From Chitinophagaceae bacterium (lineage in GTDB: Bacteria > Bacteroidota > Bacteroidia > Chitinophagales > Chitinophagaceae): a DNA stretch of 33,690 nucleotides. Below, piece by piece: positions 23,688 to 33,400 of the stretch. The number at the start of each line of letters is the position of its first letter. The stretch's first letter is position 1. Position numbers and translations under genes: made by a program. Location: the NCBI GenBank assembly GCA_017998385.1, contig JAGODE010000020.1, forward strand, positions 1 through 33,690. The letters are read 5' to 3'. The notes beneath the pieces were generated by a model. That model made no database searches. It saw nothing but the letters and a program-made list of their open reading frames with translations, and was not told where the DNA came from.

Positions 23688-25046
23688 CTATTCGCTGACG
23701 GCTACTTCAATTTTATTGACAAACAACTGAGCACGGTCAAAATTGCTTAAAAACCAGCTGACCATAAAGTCCTTTGAAGCCGTCACTTTATGTTCAAACA
23801 TCTTTTTACCATTTATCACCACACTCACCGGTTTCTGAAGATCAACCATCAATGGAGAAATATATAACGTAACCATATTCACTTTTGAAGCAGTTATAGT
23901 AAATGTATTATCCAGGTAATGCGCACGTACCTGACCGGTTTTTTCACCATACAAATAATCACTGCTCTCTCCGCTCATAGAATAGGTATGAATACTATCG
24001 GTGAAATGCTGCGCCATGGAGGGGCGTTTCGTATCCACGCTCATCTGCAACCAGTCGATACCACTAAATACTGAATCGTTATACGCTCGGTCATATGTGC
24101 ATGAAACCGGCAGGGCTTGCCGGCTGGTCACCTGCATATGCCTGAACAACGTGGGCAATACTTCGCCTGCATATTTGTGATAAAAATGCTTTTTATCTGC
24201 CAGTTCCCGGTAAATCCAGCTGGCACCCAGGCGATTTGCATATTCGGCTTTGCTTTTGATACTTTGCGGTACCGTCAATTCATCCTTTTCGGCCACTATG
24301 GAATAAATGGGCCGGTTAATAAAATTAGGAAAGTCGGGGCGCGAAGGAAATGAGCCATTGATCGGATAAAAACAGGCAAACGGCGTTTGCAGGAGGGAAG
24401 AAACATTATATACAGTTTTGCCACCATCCGAAAAACCAGCTAAAAAAACTTTGTTGTCGTCGACATTGAATCGCTTCTTCGTTTCTGTCAGCATCGCCAT
24501 AAGATGCTCGTACCCATACTTACCGTAGATGGCCAGATCCTGACGCAACGCAGGATATATTTCGATCATATTATACTCATCCAGGTAATCGAATGTCGGA
24601 TTATCGGTCACTATTTCCTTTACATAATTGCCCGGAAACTGCGGACGCGATATCCAACCACCTTTATAATAGATGAGTACAGCTGTTTTCCGTGACGGAT
24701 CGTAGCCCTGGGGGATATAAACAAAATAAGGTACTGAAACCGACGGAGCAGGCGTTACCCAGTACCGGCAAATAATACCATTGCTGGCCGGCTTCTGATA
24801 GCGATTCCAGTTAATCAATAAAGTATACAAACTATCTGCAGAAACAGCCTGATCATTTTCCCATTTCCCGATGAGTGTGAAGTCCGGCGACTTATCCAAT
24901 CCGTAAAGGGCTGGATCCACAGCCCTTTCGAAAGCAGTACTGTCTGCCTGCGCAGCCATTTTTTTCCAACGATCAACCTGGCCTCTCACCAGATCGGTCA
25001 CAAATAGTGAAATGATCAGCAAAAAACAGTTAGTATAAATTTTCAT
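23688..25046 (-). CDS. Secreted alpha/beta hydrolase (esterase-like)
   Basis: A 452-residue exported protein. The start at 25046 (MKIYTNCFLLIISLFV...) opens a clear signal peptide ending near VRGQ. Counted from the longest frame (start 25109), the catalytic domain has PYFVYIPQGYDPSRK (127-141), the nucleophile elbow GFSDGG with Ser227, and the probable acid Asp275 in AEKDELTVP; His308 or His311 in KKHFYHK is the likely base. This arrangement resembles feruloyl/acetyl-esterase or PHB-depolymerase-like hydrolases of Bacteroidota. The C-terminal third (about 345-470) is beta-rich and may be an accessory domain. The substrate is unknown. It is a stand-alone gene with no clear terminator downstream. 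Confidence 0.8.
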   Translation of the reverse strand: MKIYTNCFLLIISLFVTDLVRGQVDRWKKMAAQADSTAFERAVDPALYGLDKSPDFTLIGKWENDQAVSADSLYTLLINWNRYQKPASNGIICRYWVTPAPSVSVPYFVYIPQGYDPSRKTAVLIYYKGGWISRPQFPGNYVKEIVTDNPTFDYLDEYNMIEIYPALRQDLAIYGKYGYEHLMAMLTETKKRFNVDDNKVFLAGFSDGGKTVYNVSSLLQTPFACFYPINGSFPSRPDFPNFINRPIYSIVAEKDELTVPQSIKSKAEYANRLGASWIYRELADKKHFYHKYAGEVLPTLFRHMQVTSRQALPVSCTYDRAYNDSVFSGIDWLQMSVDTKRPSMAQHFTDSIHTYSMSGESSDYLYGEKTGQVRAHYLDNTFTITASKVNMVTLYISPLMVDLQKPVSVVINGKKMFEHKVTASKDFMVSWFLSNFDRAQLFVNKIEVAVSE

Positions 25047-25308
25047 GGCAGAAGTTTTATAAACAACGAAATTATTCGTATTTTGAATACGTGCAACTTT
25101 TCCGGTCAATTTTTTATTCCCTTAGTTATCGGAAACGCTAACAAAACCTGCATTACAGTTTAGCTACCGCAGATGATACGCTGCGCTTTAAAGATCGATT
25201 TTAAGAGCGCTTTTCCGGTTATTTCCGCTTAGGTATTGCCGCTTAGTCAATCCTCCAGCTGGTTGTCAGTACTACAAACTCGGTATTCCCAGCCCGTATG
25301 CAGGCCAA

Positions 25309-25316
25309 TACTTTTG
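25309..25316 (+). promoter_or_regulatory. Possible -7 element TACTTTTG
   Basis: It matches TAnnTTTG, 27 nt before the ATG of the beta-barrel gene, which gives a short leader. No clear TTTG lies 19-20 nt upstream. Confidence 0.45.
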
Positions 25317-25343
25317 TTTTATTCTATCATTTAAACTTTTACA

Positions 25344-25946
25344 ATGAGATACCTATTTGCACTTACTTTGCTGTTTACAACACTATTGGCAGGAGCTCAG
25401 CTTAGTTATGGCCCCAGAGCCGGTATTAATATTGCCAAACTGAAATTTTCTTCTGATGATTTTAAAACAAAACCGATCATTGGCTTCAATGTTGGCGCTT
25501 TTGCCAAATACAGTCTTTCTTCCGGATTTGCTATTCAGGCCGAAGTATTTTATTCGGGAGAGGGAACAAAAGAAGAACGCACTTCGACCGGCACAAAAGG
25601 AACCATCCGTAAAGGCTACCTGCAAATTCCTGTACTCGCACAATATAATATAGCGAACGGTTTTTTTGTAGAAGCCGGTCCTCAGCTCGGCTTGCTGCTT
25701 TCTTCCAAAGAAAAATATGGCAGCCAAAATCAGGACATCAAGAAGTATTACAACAAAACAGATTTAAGAGTACCGGTGGGTGTGGGATATGTATTTCCTG
25801 AATCTTTTTGCCAGGGGCTGCGCGCAGATCTTCGCTATTCTTTCAGCCTTTCGAAAGTAAATAAGGTAGCGGTAGGGGGCGGAGAACTCAAAAATCAGGT
25901 ATGGGGACTGGGCGTTTTTTACACGTTGCCTGCCAGGAAGAAATAA
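25344..25946 (+). CDS. PorT-like outer-membrane beta-barrel protein
   Basis: A 200-residue protein with a signal peptide (MRYLFALTLLFTTLLAGA, cleaved before QLSYG). The mature chain alternates hydrophobic and polar residues in strands, starting with YGPRAGINIAKL and continuing through GFNVGAFAKYSL, FAIQAEVFYSGEG, KGYLQIPVLAQYNI and FVEAGPQLGLLLSS, then ending in WGLGVFYTLPARKK. This is the small eight-stranded-type barrel (outer membrane protein beta-barrel family, PorT-like) common in Bacteroidota. No specific role can be assigned. The start is fixed by the signal peptide. It has a bidirectional terminator shared with the convergent gene. Confidence 0.88.
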   Translation: MRYLFALTLLFTTLLAGAQLSYGPRAGINIAKLKFSSDDFKTKPIIGFNVGAFAKYSLSSGFAIQAEVFYSGEGTKEERTSTGTKGTIRKGYLQIPVLAQYNIANGFFVEAGPQLGLLLSSKEKYGSQNQDIKKYYNKTDLRVPVGVGYVFPESFCQGLRADLRYSFSLSKVNKVAVGGGELKNQVWGLGVFYTLPARKK

Positions 25947-25971
25947 GTCATCGTTACCATCCATTTTTTAT

Positions 25972-25999
25972 AAAAGAGTCGCATCTGGCGGCTCTTTTT
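25972..25999. terminator. Intrinsic terminator between convergent genes
   Basis: aaaagagtcgc pairs with gcggctctttt around atctg, with one G-U type pair. T-rich sequence follows on the plus strand. The stop codon of the convergent minus-strand gene (25998-26000) lies at the edge of the T-run. The plus-strand barrel gene is the clearer client; on the minus strand a run of A/T follows as well. Confidence 0.75.
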
Positions 26000-26777
26000 A
26001 TTTTCTTCCTTTAAGAAGCGAAGAGAAAATAAAGGGCATAGCCTTTTTGGATTGGTCCACAGCCTCTGACTTTACTTCTTCGGCCATAAAATAAAAAAAA
26101 CCTCCCAATGTAGTCACCCCGGTAAATAATGCCACGAGCCCACTACTAATCATTAATATAAATAATACAAGCACATAAAAAATAAATGAGAGAACGGCGA
26201 ATACTGCAAGTACCTGGATAGTATACCACAGAAAAACAGGAATTACCGCCAGAAGCGAGTCTGTAGAAGACCTGAAATACTGAATAGCCAGCAACCCGCT
26301 GCACAGAACCACCAGCAATAGTACAATACGCCCAAACCAGAAAGCTCGTCCATCATCACCATACCAGAAACCTCTGCACCATCGCAGGACCTTCTCTTTA
26401 GCAGTAAGCTCCCGAGTAGTCAACCCTCTTTTTTGCGCAAAAATTTCATTCAGATCAGGCAATAATTGTTTATCGGGCGCGTCTGGCTTAACTGATGGAG
26501 TGCTGCCTGTTTGCTCACTGCCAACAACTGCTATCATTCGTGTGCTGCGCAAATCCTGATAAAGTGTAAAGGGAGAAATGACTTTCATATTTGCAAGTAC
26601 ACTGGCTGCTACGGTATCGGCAGATTTTGAAAAAGATTCCCAACTGGTCCAGCCAACCCAATGCAATAACAGGTTAATCACATAAAGTGCCAGTGACCAT
26701 AGTATTACTTTACGCAAAAAGTGCCACCCTCTTTTCAGCAAAGAGGAACTTGATTGTGGAGGGGGAGGCTGTCCCAT
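25998..26777 (-). CDS. Hypothetical multi-spanning membrane protein
   Basis: A 259-residue protein I do not recognise. The N-terminus is proline/serine-rich (MGQPPPPQSSSS), followed by a membrane helix (about 23-43) and a soluble segment of roughly 100 residues with ISPFTLYQDLRSTRM and LNEIFAQKRGLTTRELTAKEK. Three or four helices follow (about 150-167, 173-193, 196-232), and the tail is amphipathic and basic (EEVKSEAVDQSKKAMP). There is no signal peptide and no catalytic motif. The VOC-family gene lies about 260 nt upstream of its start on the same strand. The gene is open over its whole length, which supports coding. Confidence 0.65.
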   Translation of the reverse strand: MGQPPPPQSSSSLLKRGWHFLRKVILWSLALYVINLLLHWVGWTSWESFSKSADTVAASVLANMKVISPFTLYQDLRSTRMIAVVGSEQTGSTPSVKPDAPDKQLLPDLNEIFAQKRGLTTRELTAKEKVLRWCRGFWYGDDGRAFWFGRIVLLLVVLCSGLLAIQYFRSSTDSLLAVIPVFLWYTIQVLAVFAVLSFIFYVLVLFILMISSGLVALFTGVTTLGGFFYFMAEEVKSEAVDQSKKAMPFIFSSLLKGRK

Positions 26778-27039
26778 ACCCTAACATTTCGCTAAATATA
26801 AACCCAAAATCTGGTTAATACCCTTTTAAGAAAACAGCCCGGCTTATCAACGTGCACACATTTTACGCCTTAACCGGATCAATATTGCCTGAAGAATCAC
26901 CGCTTTAAAAGAAGAGTTTTATAACCAGACCCCCAAAGGTGATATTGGATCCTTTTGAAAATATAAGCCTGATAAATTTGTTGCCACGGGTTAACAGCCC
27001 TGGCCTGATTACCAAAATAGCACTCCAGATTGCCCGCCG

Positions 27040-27432
27040 CTACGTTAATATTTCTACCACCGTAATCCTGTTTCCATACAGGTCGCAGCAATGAAAAAAA
27101 CGACTACCCTCTGCTGTTACCAGTGGCTCCATAATAGTAACACCATTGTTTTGTACCTGAGCATATAACTCCCCGCAATTATCGGTATATACAACCAGTG
27201 TAGGCTGTCCGCCAGTTTGCCGGCCCACCAATGACGTTTGCTGACCAGGGTCGGCTTTCAGAAACCAGATACCAGTCTTATCATCCGCATTGAAACGAAC
27301 ATGCAGATAACGCTGACCATCTGGAAGGGTGGCATCAAATAATTTTTCGCAACCAAAATTCTGCTGATAAAAGGAGAAGGCCTTGTCGTAATCATCAACC
27401 AGAATGATCACCCGGCCGAGACTTGTCGTCAT
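27040..27432 (-). CDS. VOC (glyoxalase/bleomycin-resistance fold) family protein
   Basis: A 130-residue cytoplasmic protein with the paired beta-alpha-beta-beta-beta units of the vicinal-oxygen-chelate fold. LGRVIILVDDYDKAFSFYQQNFG opens the first half and PTLVVYTDNCGELYAQVQNNGV opens the second, ending FHCCDLYGNRITVVEI, which matches the usual FxDPxGNxxxVxE end. The standard N-terminal metal His is replaced by Asp in VDDYD; Glu127 at the end remains. The CC pair before the loop is unusual. Enzyme activity cannot be predicted. It is a monocistronic gene with about 180 nt of intergenic DNA before the Fic gene. Confidence 0.88.
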   Translation of the reverse strand: MTTSLGRVIILVDDYDKAFSFYQQNFGCEKLFDATLPDGQRYLHVRFNADDKTGIWFLKADPGQQTSLVGRQTGGQPTLVVYTDNCGELYAQVQNNGVTIMEPLVTAEGSRFFHCCDLYGNRITVVEILT

Positions 27433-27611
27433 AGCAATGGTTTGATTAATGGTAGTTTATTATAGTTACCAGCCAAACAGGTGTGATTGACGGACATATT
27501 TGTAATGGCCGATTTGCCTGTTATAAAAGCGAAGTTATATTTAACTGGTTATCATTATTTTACTTGATGAACCTGTTTTTGCGGTGAATAGCTTATTATT
27601 CTACGCAAAAA

Positions 27612-28346
27612 ATGCGGCGAAACGTTTCTGGCATGAGTGGGCTCTATAAAATAGTAGTGGGTGCCTGGCGCAACAATACACCAGATGATCCAATGCAGGT
27701 AGTATCCGGTGCTATTGGACATGAGAAAGTACATGTTGAGGCACCGGACTCTTCCAGGCTTGAAACAGAAATGAAGGGTTTTATCAACTGGTTCAACGAA
27801 GATCGTACGATGGATCCGGTACTGAAGGCCGCTGTAGCTCATCTCTGGTTTGTGACTATAGACCCCTTTGATGATGGCAATGGCCGCCTGGCTCGTGCCC
27901 TTACAGATATGCAACTGTCCCGCGCCGATGGCACCCCGCAACGCTTTTACAGTATGAGTGCCCAGATAAGAAAAGAACGAAACAGCTATTACGATATCCT
28001 GGAAAGCACACAAAAAGACTCGCTTGATGTCACTGGCTGGATCATTTGGTTTTTAAATTGCCTGGATCGCGCACTGGGCGCCAGCATGGATCATCTGCAG
28101 GCCGTACTTCAAAAAGCCCGGTTCTGGGAAAAACACGCCGGCACGCCACTAAACGAACGGCAACAGGTATTACTCAACAAATTGCTCGATGGCTTTGAAG
28201 GAAAACTCACGAGCTCCAAATGGGCAAAACTCGCTAAGACCTCACAGGATACTGCCCTGCGCGACATTCAGGACCTTGTCACTAAAAATATGCTGGTAAA
28301 GGATAATGCAGGTGGCAGAAGCACTGGTTACCTGCTGGCTGAATAA
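27612..28346 (+). CDS. Fic family protein, N-terminally short, catalytic His replaced by Asp
   Basis: A 244-residue protein that matches the C-terminal two thirds of the DUF4172-type Fic proteins of Bacteroidota. The Fic core motif should read HPFxDGNGR; here it is D-PFDDGNGRLAR (84-95), with Asp84 (codon gac) in the place of the catalytic His. MQLSRADGTPQRFYSMSAQI and a C-terminal winged-helix-like part (about 185-244, SSKWAKLAKTSQDTALRDIQ) are intact. Full-length relatives are about 370 residues; the N-terminal DUF4172 domain and its inhibitory helix are missing. The frame continues upstream of the ATG only 22 codons, to a TAA. It may be a decayed gene or a non-catalytic version. Codons of the remaining part look normal and no internal stop is present. 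Confidence 0.82.
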   Translation: MRRNVSGMSGLYKIVVGAWRNNTPDDPMQVVSGAIGHEKVHVEAPDSSRLETEMKGFINWFNEDRTMDPVLKAAVAHLWFVTIDPFDDGNGRLARALTDMQLSRADGTPQRFYSMSAQIRKERNSYYDILESTQKDSLDVTGWIIWFLNCLDRALGASMDHLQAVLQKARFWEKHAGTPLNERQQVLLNKLLDGFEGKLTSSKWAKLAKTSQDTALRDIQDLVTKNMLVKDNAGGRSTGYLLAE

Positions 28347-28368
28347 GAGAGAGTGTGATCCACCTGTG

Positions 28369-28524
28369 CTACTCTTCTCTTTTAAGAAACAAATGAAAAA
28401 GCAAAAAGGCTATGCCCGCACCAGATAGCCACATCAGTTTATCGGCATTGATCGTATAACCAAAATAACCCATTGCCGCAAGGGCCGCAATGAGGATAGA
28501 ATAGACAATGATGCGACTTTTCAT
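28369..28524 (-). CDS. 51-residue membrane protein
   Basis: ATG at 28522-28524 opens a frame of 51 codons ending TAG. The protein MKSRIIVYSILIAALAAMGY... has two hydrophobic segments (about 5-22 and 30-47) around INADKLMW, then ends FLKREE. The pattern of two helices with a basic C-terminus is that of a real small membrane protein. It converges with the Fic gene with a 22-nt gap between stops. It is divergent from the small secreted protein gene. I do not know a named family. Confidence 0.6.
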   Translation of the reverse strand: MKSRIIVYSILIAALAAMGYFGYTINADKLMWLSGAGIAFLLFHLFLKREE

Positions 28525-28707
28525 ACCTGGAAAATAGATACGGGCCACTACAATTGCAAATGGTGAAGTGTTACATTTATTCAGGTTTGTGACCTTTAGT
28601 GTGTTTGTTAATCTGCCTTATCCAAAAGGCCCGTTTATCTTATTTTCTACTTCACTTACGCTTGTTCGTTTTAAGGTCTGCATCTTTTATTCTTCGCAGT
28701 TTAACTA

Positions 28708-28769
28708 TACTTTTGCAAATATTGGTATAACCGGTATTTCGCTCCGGCCACAATCTTTTACTACTTTTG
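28708..28769 (+). promoter_or_regulatory. Two tandem TACTTTTG -7-like elements
   Basis: TACTTTTG occurs at 28708-28715 and 28762-28769; both match TAnnTTTG. The second lies 8 nt before the ATG of the small secreted protein and would give an almost leaderless transcript; the first would give a leader of about 60 nt. -33 boxes are weak (TTTC 21 nt before the second). Confidence 0.45.
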
Positions 28770-28777
28770 GCATTGAA

Positions 28778-29173
28778 ATGAGAGCCGTATTCTTCTTCGT
28801 ATACCTGTGTTTGCTGACCCTTGCGGGTACGCAGCCAGCCCATGCCACAGAGCGATCTGTGATGCCTGGCTATACGCAGCACTCATTTACCAAAAAACTT
28901 CACTGGACCAATTTTAATCACGCTCCGGCCGATCTCGCTACTATACGCAGCCGGAATATAGATACAGAAAAAGAGTATTTCTTTACTGACGGGGTCGAAG
29001 AAGAGGACACTATTGATCTTTCTGCACGCAAATTCAGACTCTTGGCACGCAGTCTGACAGTGCTGCAGGCCCTCTTCTTTGTACCAGTTCTGCAGCAACG
29101 GCTATCCTGTACATCCGGCAACACAGGCCTGTATGCCGACATCTGCATCAAACACTGTATTCTCAGAGTCTGA
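28778..29173 (+). CDS. Small secreted protein upstream of the RND efflux operon
   Basis: The 131-residue product starts MRAVFFFVYLCLLTLAGTQPAHA, a clear signal peptide cleaved near ATERS. The mature part has an acidic stretch (DGVEEEDTIDLSARKFRLLARSL) and a C-terminal end LYADICIKHCILRV, with hydrophobic, basic and Cys residues. I recall Bacteroidota small secreted proteins of the same plan (FFFxYLC leader, acidic middle, final RVLRI-like end), but cannot name the family. The ATG at 28778 is chosen because it starts the signal peptide; an upstream extension to 28568 has no coding character. It is 212 nt before the efflux adaptor on the same strand. Confidence 0.65.
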   Translation: MRAVFFFVYLCLLTLAGTQPAHATERSVMPGYTQHSFTKKLHWTNFNHAPADLATIRSRNIDTEKEYFFTDGVEEEDTIDLSARKFRLLARSLTVLQALFFVPVLQQRLSCTSGNTGLYADICIKHCILRV

Positions 29174-29385
29174 TACCCGTCTCCACGGTATCAGTTTAGC
29201 CCGGAAGAAGCTGTACGCACCAGCATCCGGATGTATTAGCACTTACATCATCTCCTCACCCCTGCTTGCCTGTTCAGGTGATACCTGGCCACTGATACCC
29301 CCTTGTGCCCGCAGTCTTTACGTATGACGTACTGGCTGCTGCACCACCTTAAGCATTCATTCGATTCACCACAATTGTAAGTATC

Positions 29386-30471
29386 ATGAACAGACTGGTT
29401 CTTTTAGCAGGCCTATCGCTGGCCTTATTCTATCAAACAAGCTGCAAATCAAAAGCAGAAGAAAAGCAGGAAGTGGCACACTATGCTGTCACCAGCCCTT
29501 TAACCGTTGACACGTCATTTACCAAAGAGTATGTGTCACAAATCCGTTCCGTACGAAATATTGAAATCCGCGCCCAGGAAAAAGGTTTTCTCCAGAACAT
29601 CTATGTGGATGAAGGCCAGTATGTAAAAGCCGGACAGGTTCTCTTCCGCATCATGCCCAAATTTTATGAGGCAGAACTGCAGAAAGCCGAAGCTGAAGCC
29701 AAAGCAGCAGAAATAGAGTTGCAAAACACCCGCACCCTGGTAGAAAAAAATGTAGTTTCTAAAAATGAGCAGGCAATGGCGGAAGCCAAACTGGAGCAGG
29801 CCCGTGCAGAAGTCTCACTGGCCAGACTGCACCTTTCTTTTACAGAAATAAGAGCACCCTTTGATGGCACTATTGACCGTCTTCCCAAAAAACTAGGTAG
29901 CCTGATCGATGAGGGCGAATTACTCACCAGCCTGAGCGACAACAGTCAGATGTTTGCTTACTTCAATGTATCCGAACCGGAATACCTGGAGTATCAGACA
30001 AATATCAAAACCCGTGGCAGCAGTAAGGTTAGTCTGCTGCTGGCCAACAATAAGCCGCTCTCAGCCAAAGGCGATGTGGAAGTAATAGAAAGTGAGTTTG
30101 ACAGCGAAACAGGCAATATCGCCTTCCGCGCACGTTTCCCTAATCCCGATCGTTTACTCAAACACGGCGAAACCGGCAAAATATTAATGACGCTTCCGCT
30201 AAAAAATGCTCTTGTTATTCCGCAAAAGGCCACCTACGAAATCCAGGACAAGATCTATGTATTCGTTGTTGATAAAAACAACACACTTAAATCCCGTCTG
30301 CTTACCATCGCCGGCCAGCTACCCGATATCTATGTAGTTGAAAGCGGCCTGTCTGCCGATGATAAGATTCTGCTGGAAGGGGTACAAAAGGTGAAAGACG
30401 ATGACCGAATCGCCATTGAGTACCAGAAACCGGAAGAAGTAATAGCCCACCTGCGTCTGAAAGCAGAATAA
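29386..30471 (+). CDS. RND efflux periplasmic adaptor (membrane fusion protein)
   Basis: A 361-residue adaptor that bridges the inner-membrane pump and the outer-membrane channel. A signal sequence precedes Cys20 (YQTSC), a plausible lipid-attachment cysteine, although the box is relaxed. Features in order are a beta-barrel/lipoyl half-motif (about 52-86, IRAQEKGFLQNIYVDEGQYV), an alpha-hairpin of coiled coils (about 88-150, with repeated AEAEAKAAEIE and AKLEQARAEV), the second lipoyl half (about 152-182, FTEIRAPFDGTID) and the beta-barrel and membrane-proximal domains (185-345). This is the AcrA-like family. The pump starts 25 nt after it, so they form an operon. Confidence 0.95.
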   Translation: MNRLVLLAGLSLALFYQTSCKSKAEEKQEVAHYAVTSPLTVDTSFTKEYVSQIRSVRNIEIRAQEKGFLQNIYVDEGQYVKAGQVLFRIMPKFYEAELQKAEAEAKAAEIELQNTRTLVEKNVVSKNEQAMAEAKLEQARAEVSLARLHLSFTEIRAPFDGTIDRLPKKLGSLIDEGELLTSLSDNSQMFAYFNVSEPEYLEYQTNIKTRGSSKVSLLLANNKPLSAKGDVEVIESEFDSETGNIAFRARFPNPDRLLKHGETGKILMTLPLKNALVIPQKATYEIQDKIYVFVVDKNNTLKSRLLTIAGQLPDIYVVESGLSADDKILLEGVQKVKDDDRIAIEYQKPEEVIAHLRLKAE

Positions 30472-30496
30472 CTGATCATCCCTAATTAGCGAACTA

Positions 30497-33400
30497 ATGT
30501 TTAACAGATTTATACAAAGGCCTGTTCTGTCTATCGTCATATCCCTGATTATCGTATTTCTGGGGGTACTGGCCATCACGGGACTGCCTGTTACACAATT
30601 CCCCTCCATTTCTCCACCCAAAATAAACGTGGTAGCCGACTACCCGGGTGCCAATGGAGAACTTATGATCAAATCGGTGATCATACCGCTGGAACGAGCT
30701 ATCAATGGTGTGCCCGGCATGAAGTATATGGCTTCAGACGCGGGCAACGATGGCGAGGCCACCATACAGGTTATATTCAATCTGGGTACTGACCCCAACG
30801 TAGCCTCACTCAACGTGCAAAACCGCGTGGCTTCCGTTGTAAACAAGTTACCTCCGCTGGTGGTACGCGAAGGCGTAAAGATCTCGCGCGAAGAGTCGAA
30901 CATGCTTATGTACATCAACCTCTACAGCGATGATCCCAATACCGATCAGAAATTTCTTTTCAACCTCGCTGATATCAATATCCTCTCGGAGCTGAAACGT
31001 GTAGACGGTGTGGGATATGCAGACATCCTGGGTAACCGGGAGTACGCGATGCGCGTGTGGCTCAAACCCGATCGCATGCTGGCCTACAAGATCTCGGCCG
31101 ATGAGATTATGGAAGCACTCAGCTCGCAGAGTCTCGAAGCCTCACCGGGCAAAACAGGTGAAAGCTCCGGTAAACGCTCTCAGTCATTTGAATATGTATT
31201 GAAATACAGCGGCCGCTTTACCACCAAAGAACAATACGAGAATGTAGTGGTACGGTCGAGTCCCAATGGCGAACTGCTGCGTCTAAAAGATGTGGCTAAT
31301 ATTGAGTTTGGCAGTTCGATGTACGACATTTATTCCAACCTCAATGGCAAACCTTCGGCCGCTATCGTACTCAAGCAATCGTATGGCAGTAATGCCAGCC
31401 AGGTAATTGAAAACGTGAAAGCCAAGATGAAAGAAATCAAGGCCAGCACCTTTCCCAAAGGCATGGATTACGAAATCAGCTACGATGTATCGAAGTTTCT
31501 TGATGCGTCAATTGAAAAAGTGATTCATACCCTGGTAGAGGCCTTTATACTGGTGGGCCTGGTAGTGTTTCTGTTCCTGGGCGACTGGCGCTCCACGCTC
31601 ATTCCGGCCATGGCTGTACCTGTATCGCTGGTCGGCACTTTCATGTTCATGCAATACTTCGGCATTACACTCAACCTGATCACGCTGTTTGCGCTGGTAC
31701 TGGCTATCGGGATAGTAGTAGATAATGCCATTGTGGTGATTGAGGCTGTGCATGCCAAAATGGAAACAGAGCATCTCAGCCCGCGCAAGGCCACCCAAAA
31801 AGCCATGCACGAAATTGCCGGTGCCATTGTTGCCATCACCTTTGTAATGGCGGCGGTATTTATACCGGTAGCCTTTATGTCGGGTCCCGTAGGTACTTTT
31901 TACCGTCAGTTCTCGATCACTATGGCTACGTCAATCATCCTCTCCGGTGTGGTAGCGCTTACACTCACACCGGCGCTTTGTGCCATGATCCTGAAAAACA
32001 ATCATGGTAAACCGAAGAAAAAAACGCCGATAGATCGCTTTATAGGTGGCTTCAACAGATGGTTTGATAATACGGCCGGCAAATACATGAAACTGCTTGG
32101 CCTGATGGTCAACCGCAGATTAGTCACCTTTCTGATACTGATAGCATTTTGTGCAGGCACCTGGCTTCTGAGTGGCAAAGTACCGTCGGGTTTTATTCCC
32201 AATGAGGATCAGGGCATGTTCTATGCGATTATTCAGACTCCGCCCGGCTCATCACTCGAGCGAACCAATGAAATAGCCGAACGCCTGCAAAAGATATGTG
32301 AATCGGTAGATGGCGTAAAATCTGTTTCCTCGCTGGCAGGTTATGAGATCCTTACCGAGGGTACGGGTGCCAATAGCGGTACCTGTCTTATCAATCTTAA
32401 AGACTGGAAGGACAGGAAACAGAGCGTGACAGAGATCATGGAAGAGCTGGAAGAAAAGTCGAAAGACATTACCGGTGCCGCCATTGAGTTCTTTCTGCCG
32501 CCAGCCGTACCCGGTTATGGAGCCGCCGGTGGTTTTGAACTGCGCCTGCTCGACAAAGCCGGCTCGGGCGATTATAAGCTGATGGAAAAAGTGAATAATG
32601 ACTTTGTAAATGAGCTGAAAAAACGCAAAGAACTCTCCTCGGTATTTAGTTTTTACAGTGCCAGCTTCCCGCAATACATGCTACGCATAGACAATGACAT
32701 TGCACAACAGAAAGGCGTGAGCATTGAAAATGCGATGAACACCCTTTCAACGCTCATTGGATCTAACTATGAGATCAGTTTCATCAACTTCGGACGGCAG
32801 TACAAAGTAATTGTACAGGCCTCTCCCGAGTACCGTGCATTGCCCGAAGACATCCTGCGGCTGTATGTAAAAAACAATAAAGAGGAAATGGTGCCCTTTT
32901 CTGCCTTTATGAAAATGGATAAAGTATATGGGCTTTCGGAAATCACGCGGCATAATATGTACAATGCATCGGAGATCAGCGGCTCTGCTGCGCCGGGCTA
33001 CAGTAGTGGCGAAGCCATTAAAGTAATCAATGAGGTGGCACAGCAAACACTTCCCCGTGGTTTTGGTATCGACTGGGCGGGTATCTCCAAAGATGAGGTA
33101 TCGCAGGGCAATCAGGCGGTATATATCTTCCTTATCTGTCTGGGATTTGTATACCTGATTCTTGCCGCACAATATGAAAGCTTTGTATTGCCACTCGCGG
33201 TAGTGCTGTCACTGCCCACTGGTGTGTTTGGAGCTTTCCTGCTGCTCAGTTTGACCGGCCTCGAAAATAACATCTATGCCCAGATCGCTATGGTGATGCT
33301 GATTGGTCTGCTCGGGAAAAATGCTGTACTGATCGTGGAGTTTGCCGTACAGCGGCATCGTGCCGGCGCTACAGTATTGCAGGCAGCCCTTGAAGGCGCA

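Noticed and set aside
26897..27091. Minus-strand frame overlapping the end of the VOC gene
   Set aside because: It is out of frame with the VOC protein and has no conserved features.
28568..28777. N-terminal extension of the small secreted protein
   Set aside because: It contains both TACTTTTG boxes and would place 70 residues before a canonical signal peptide.
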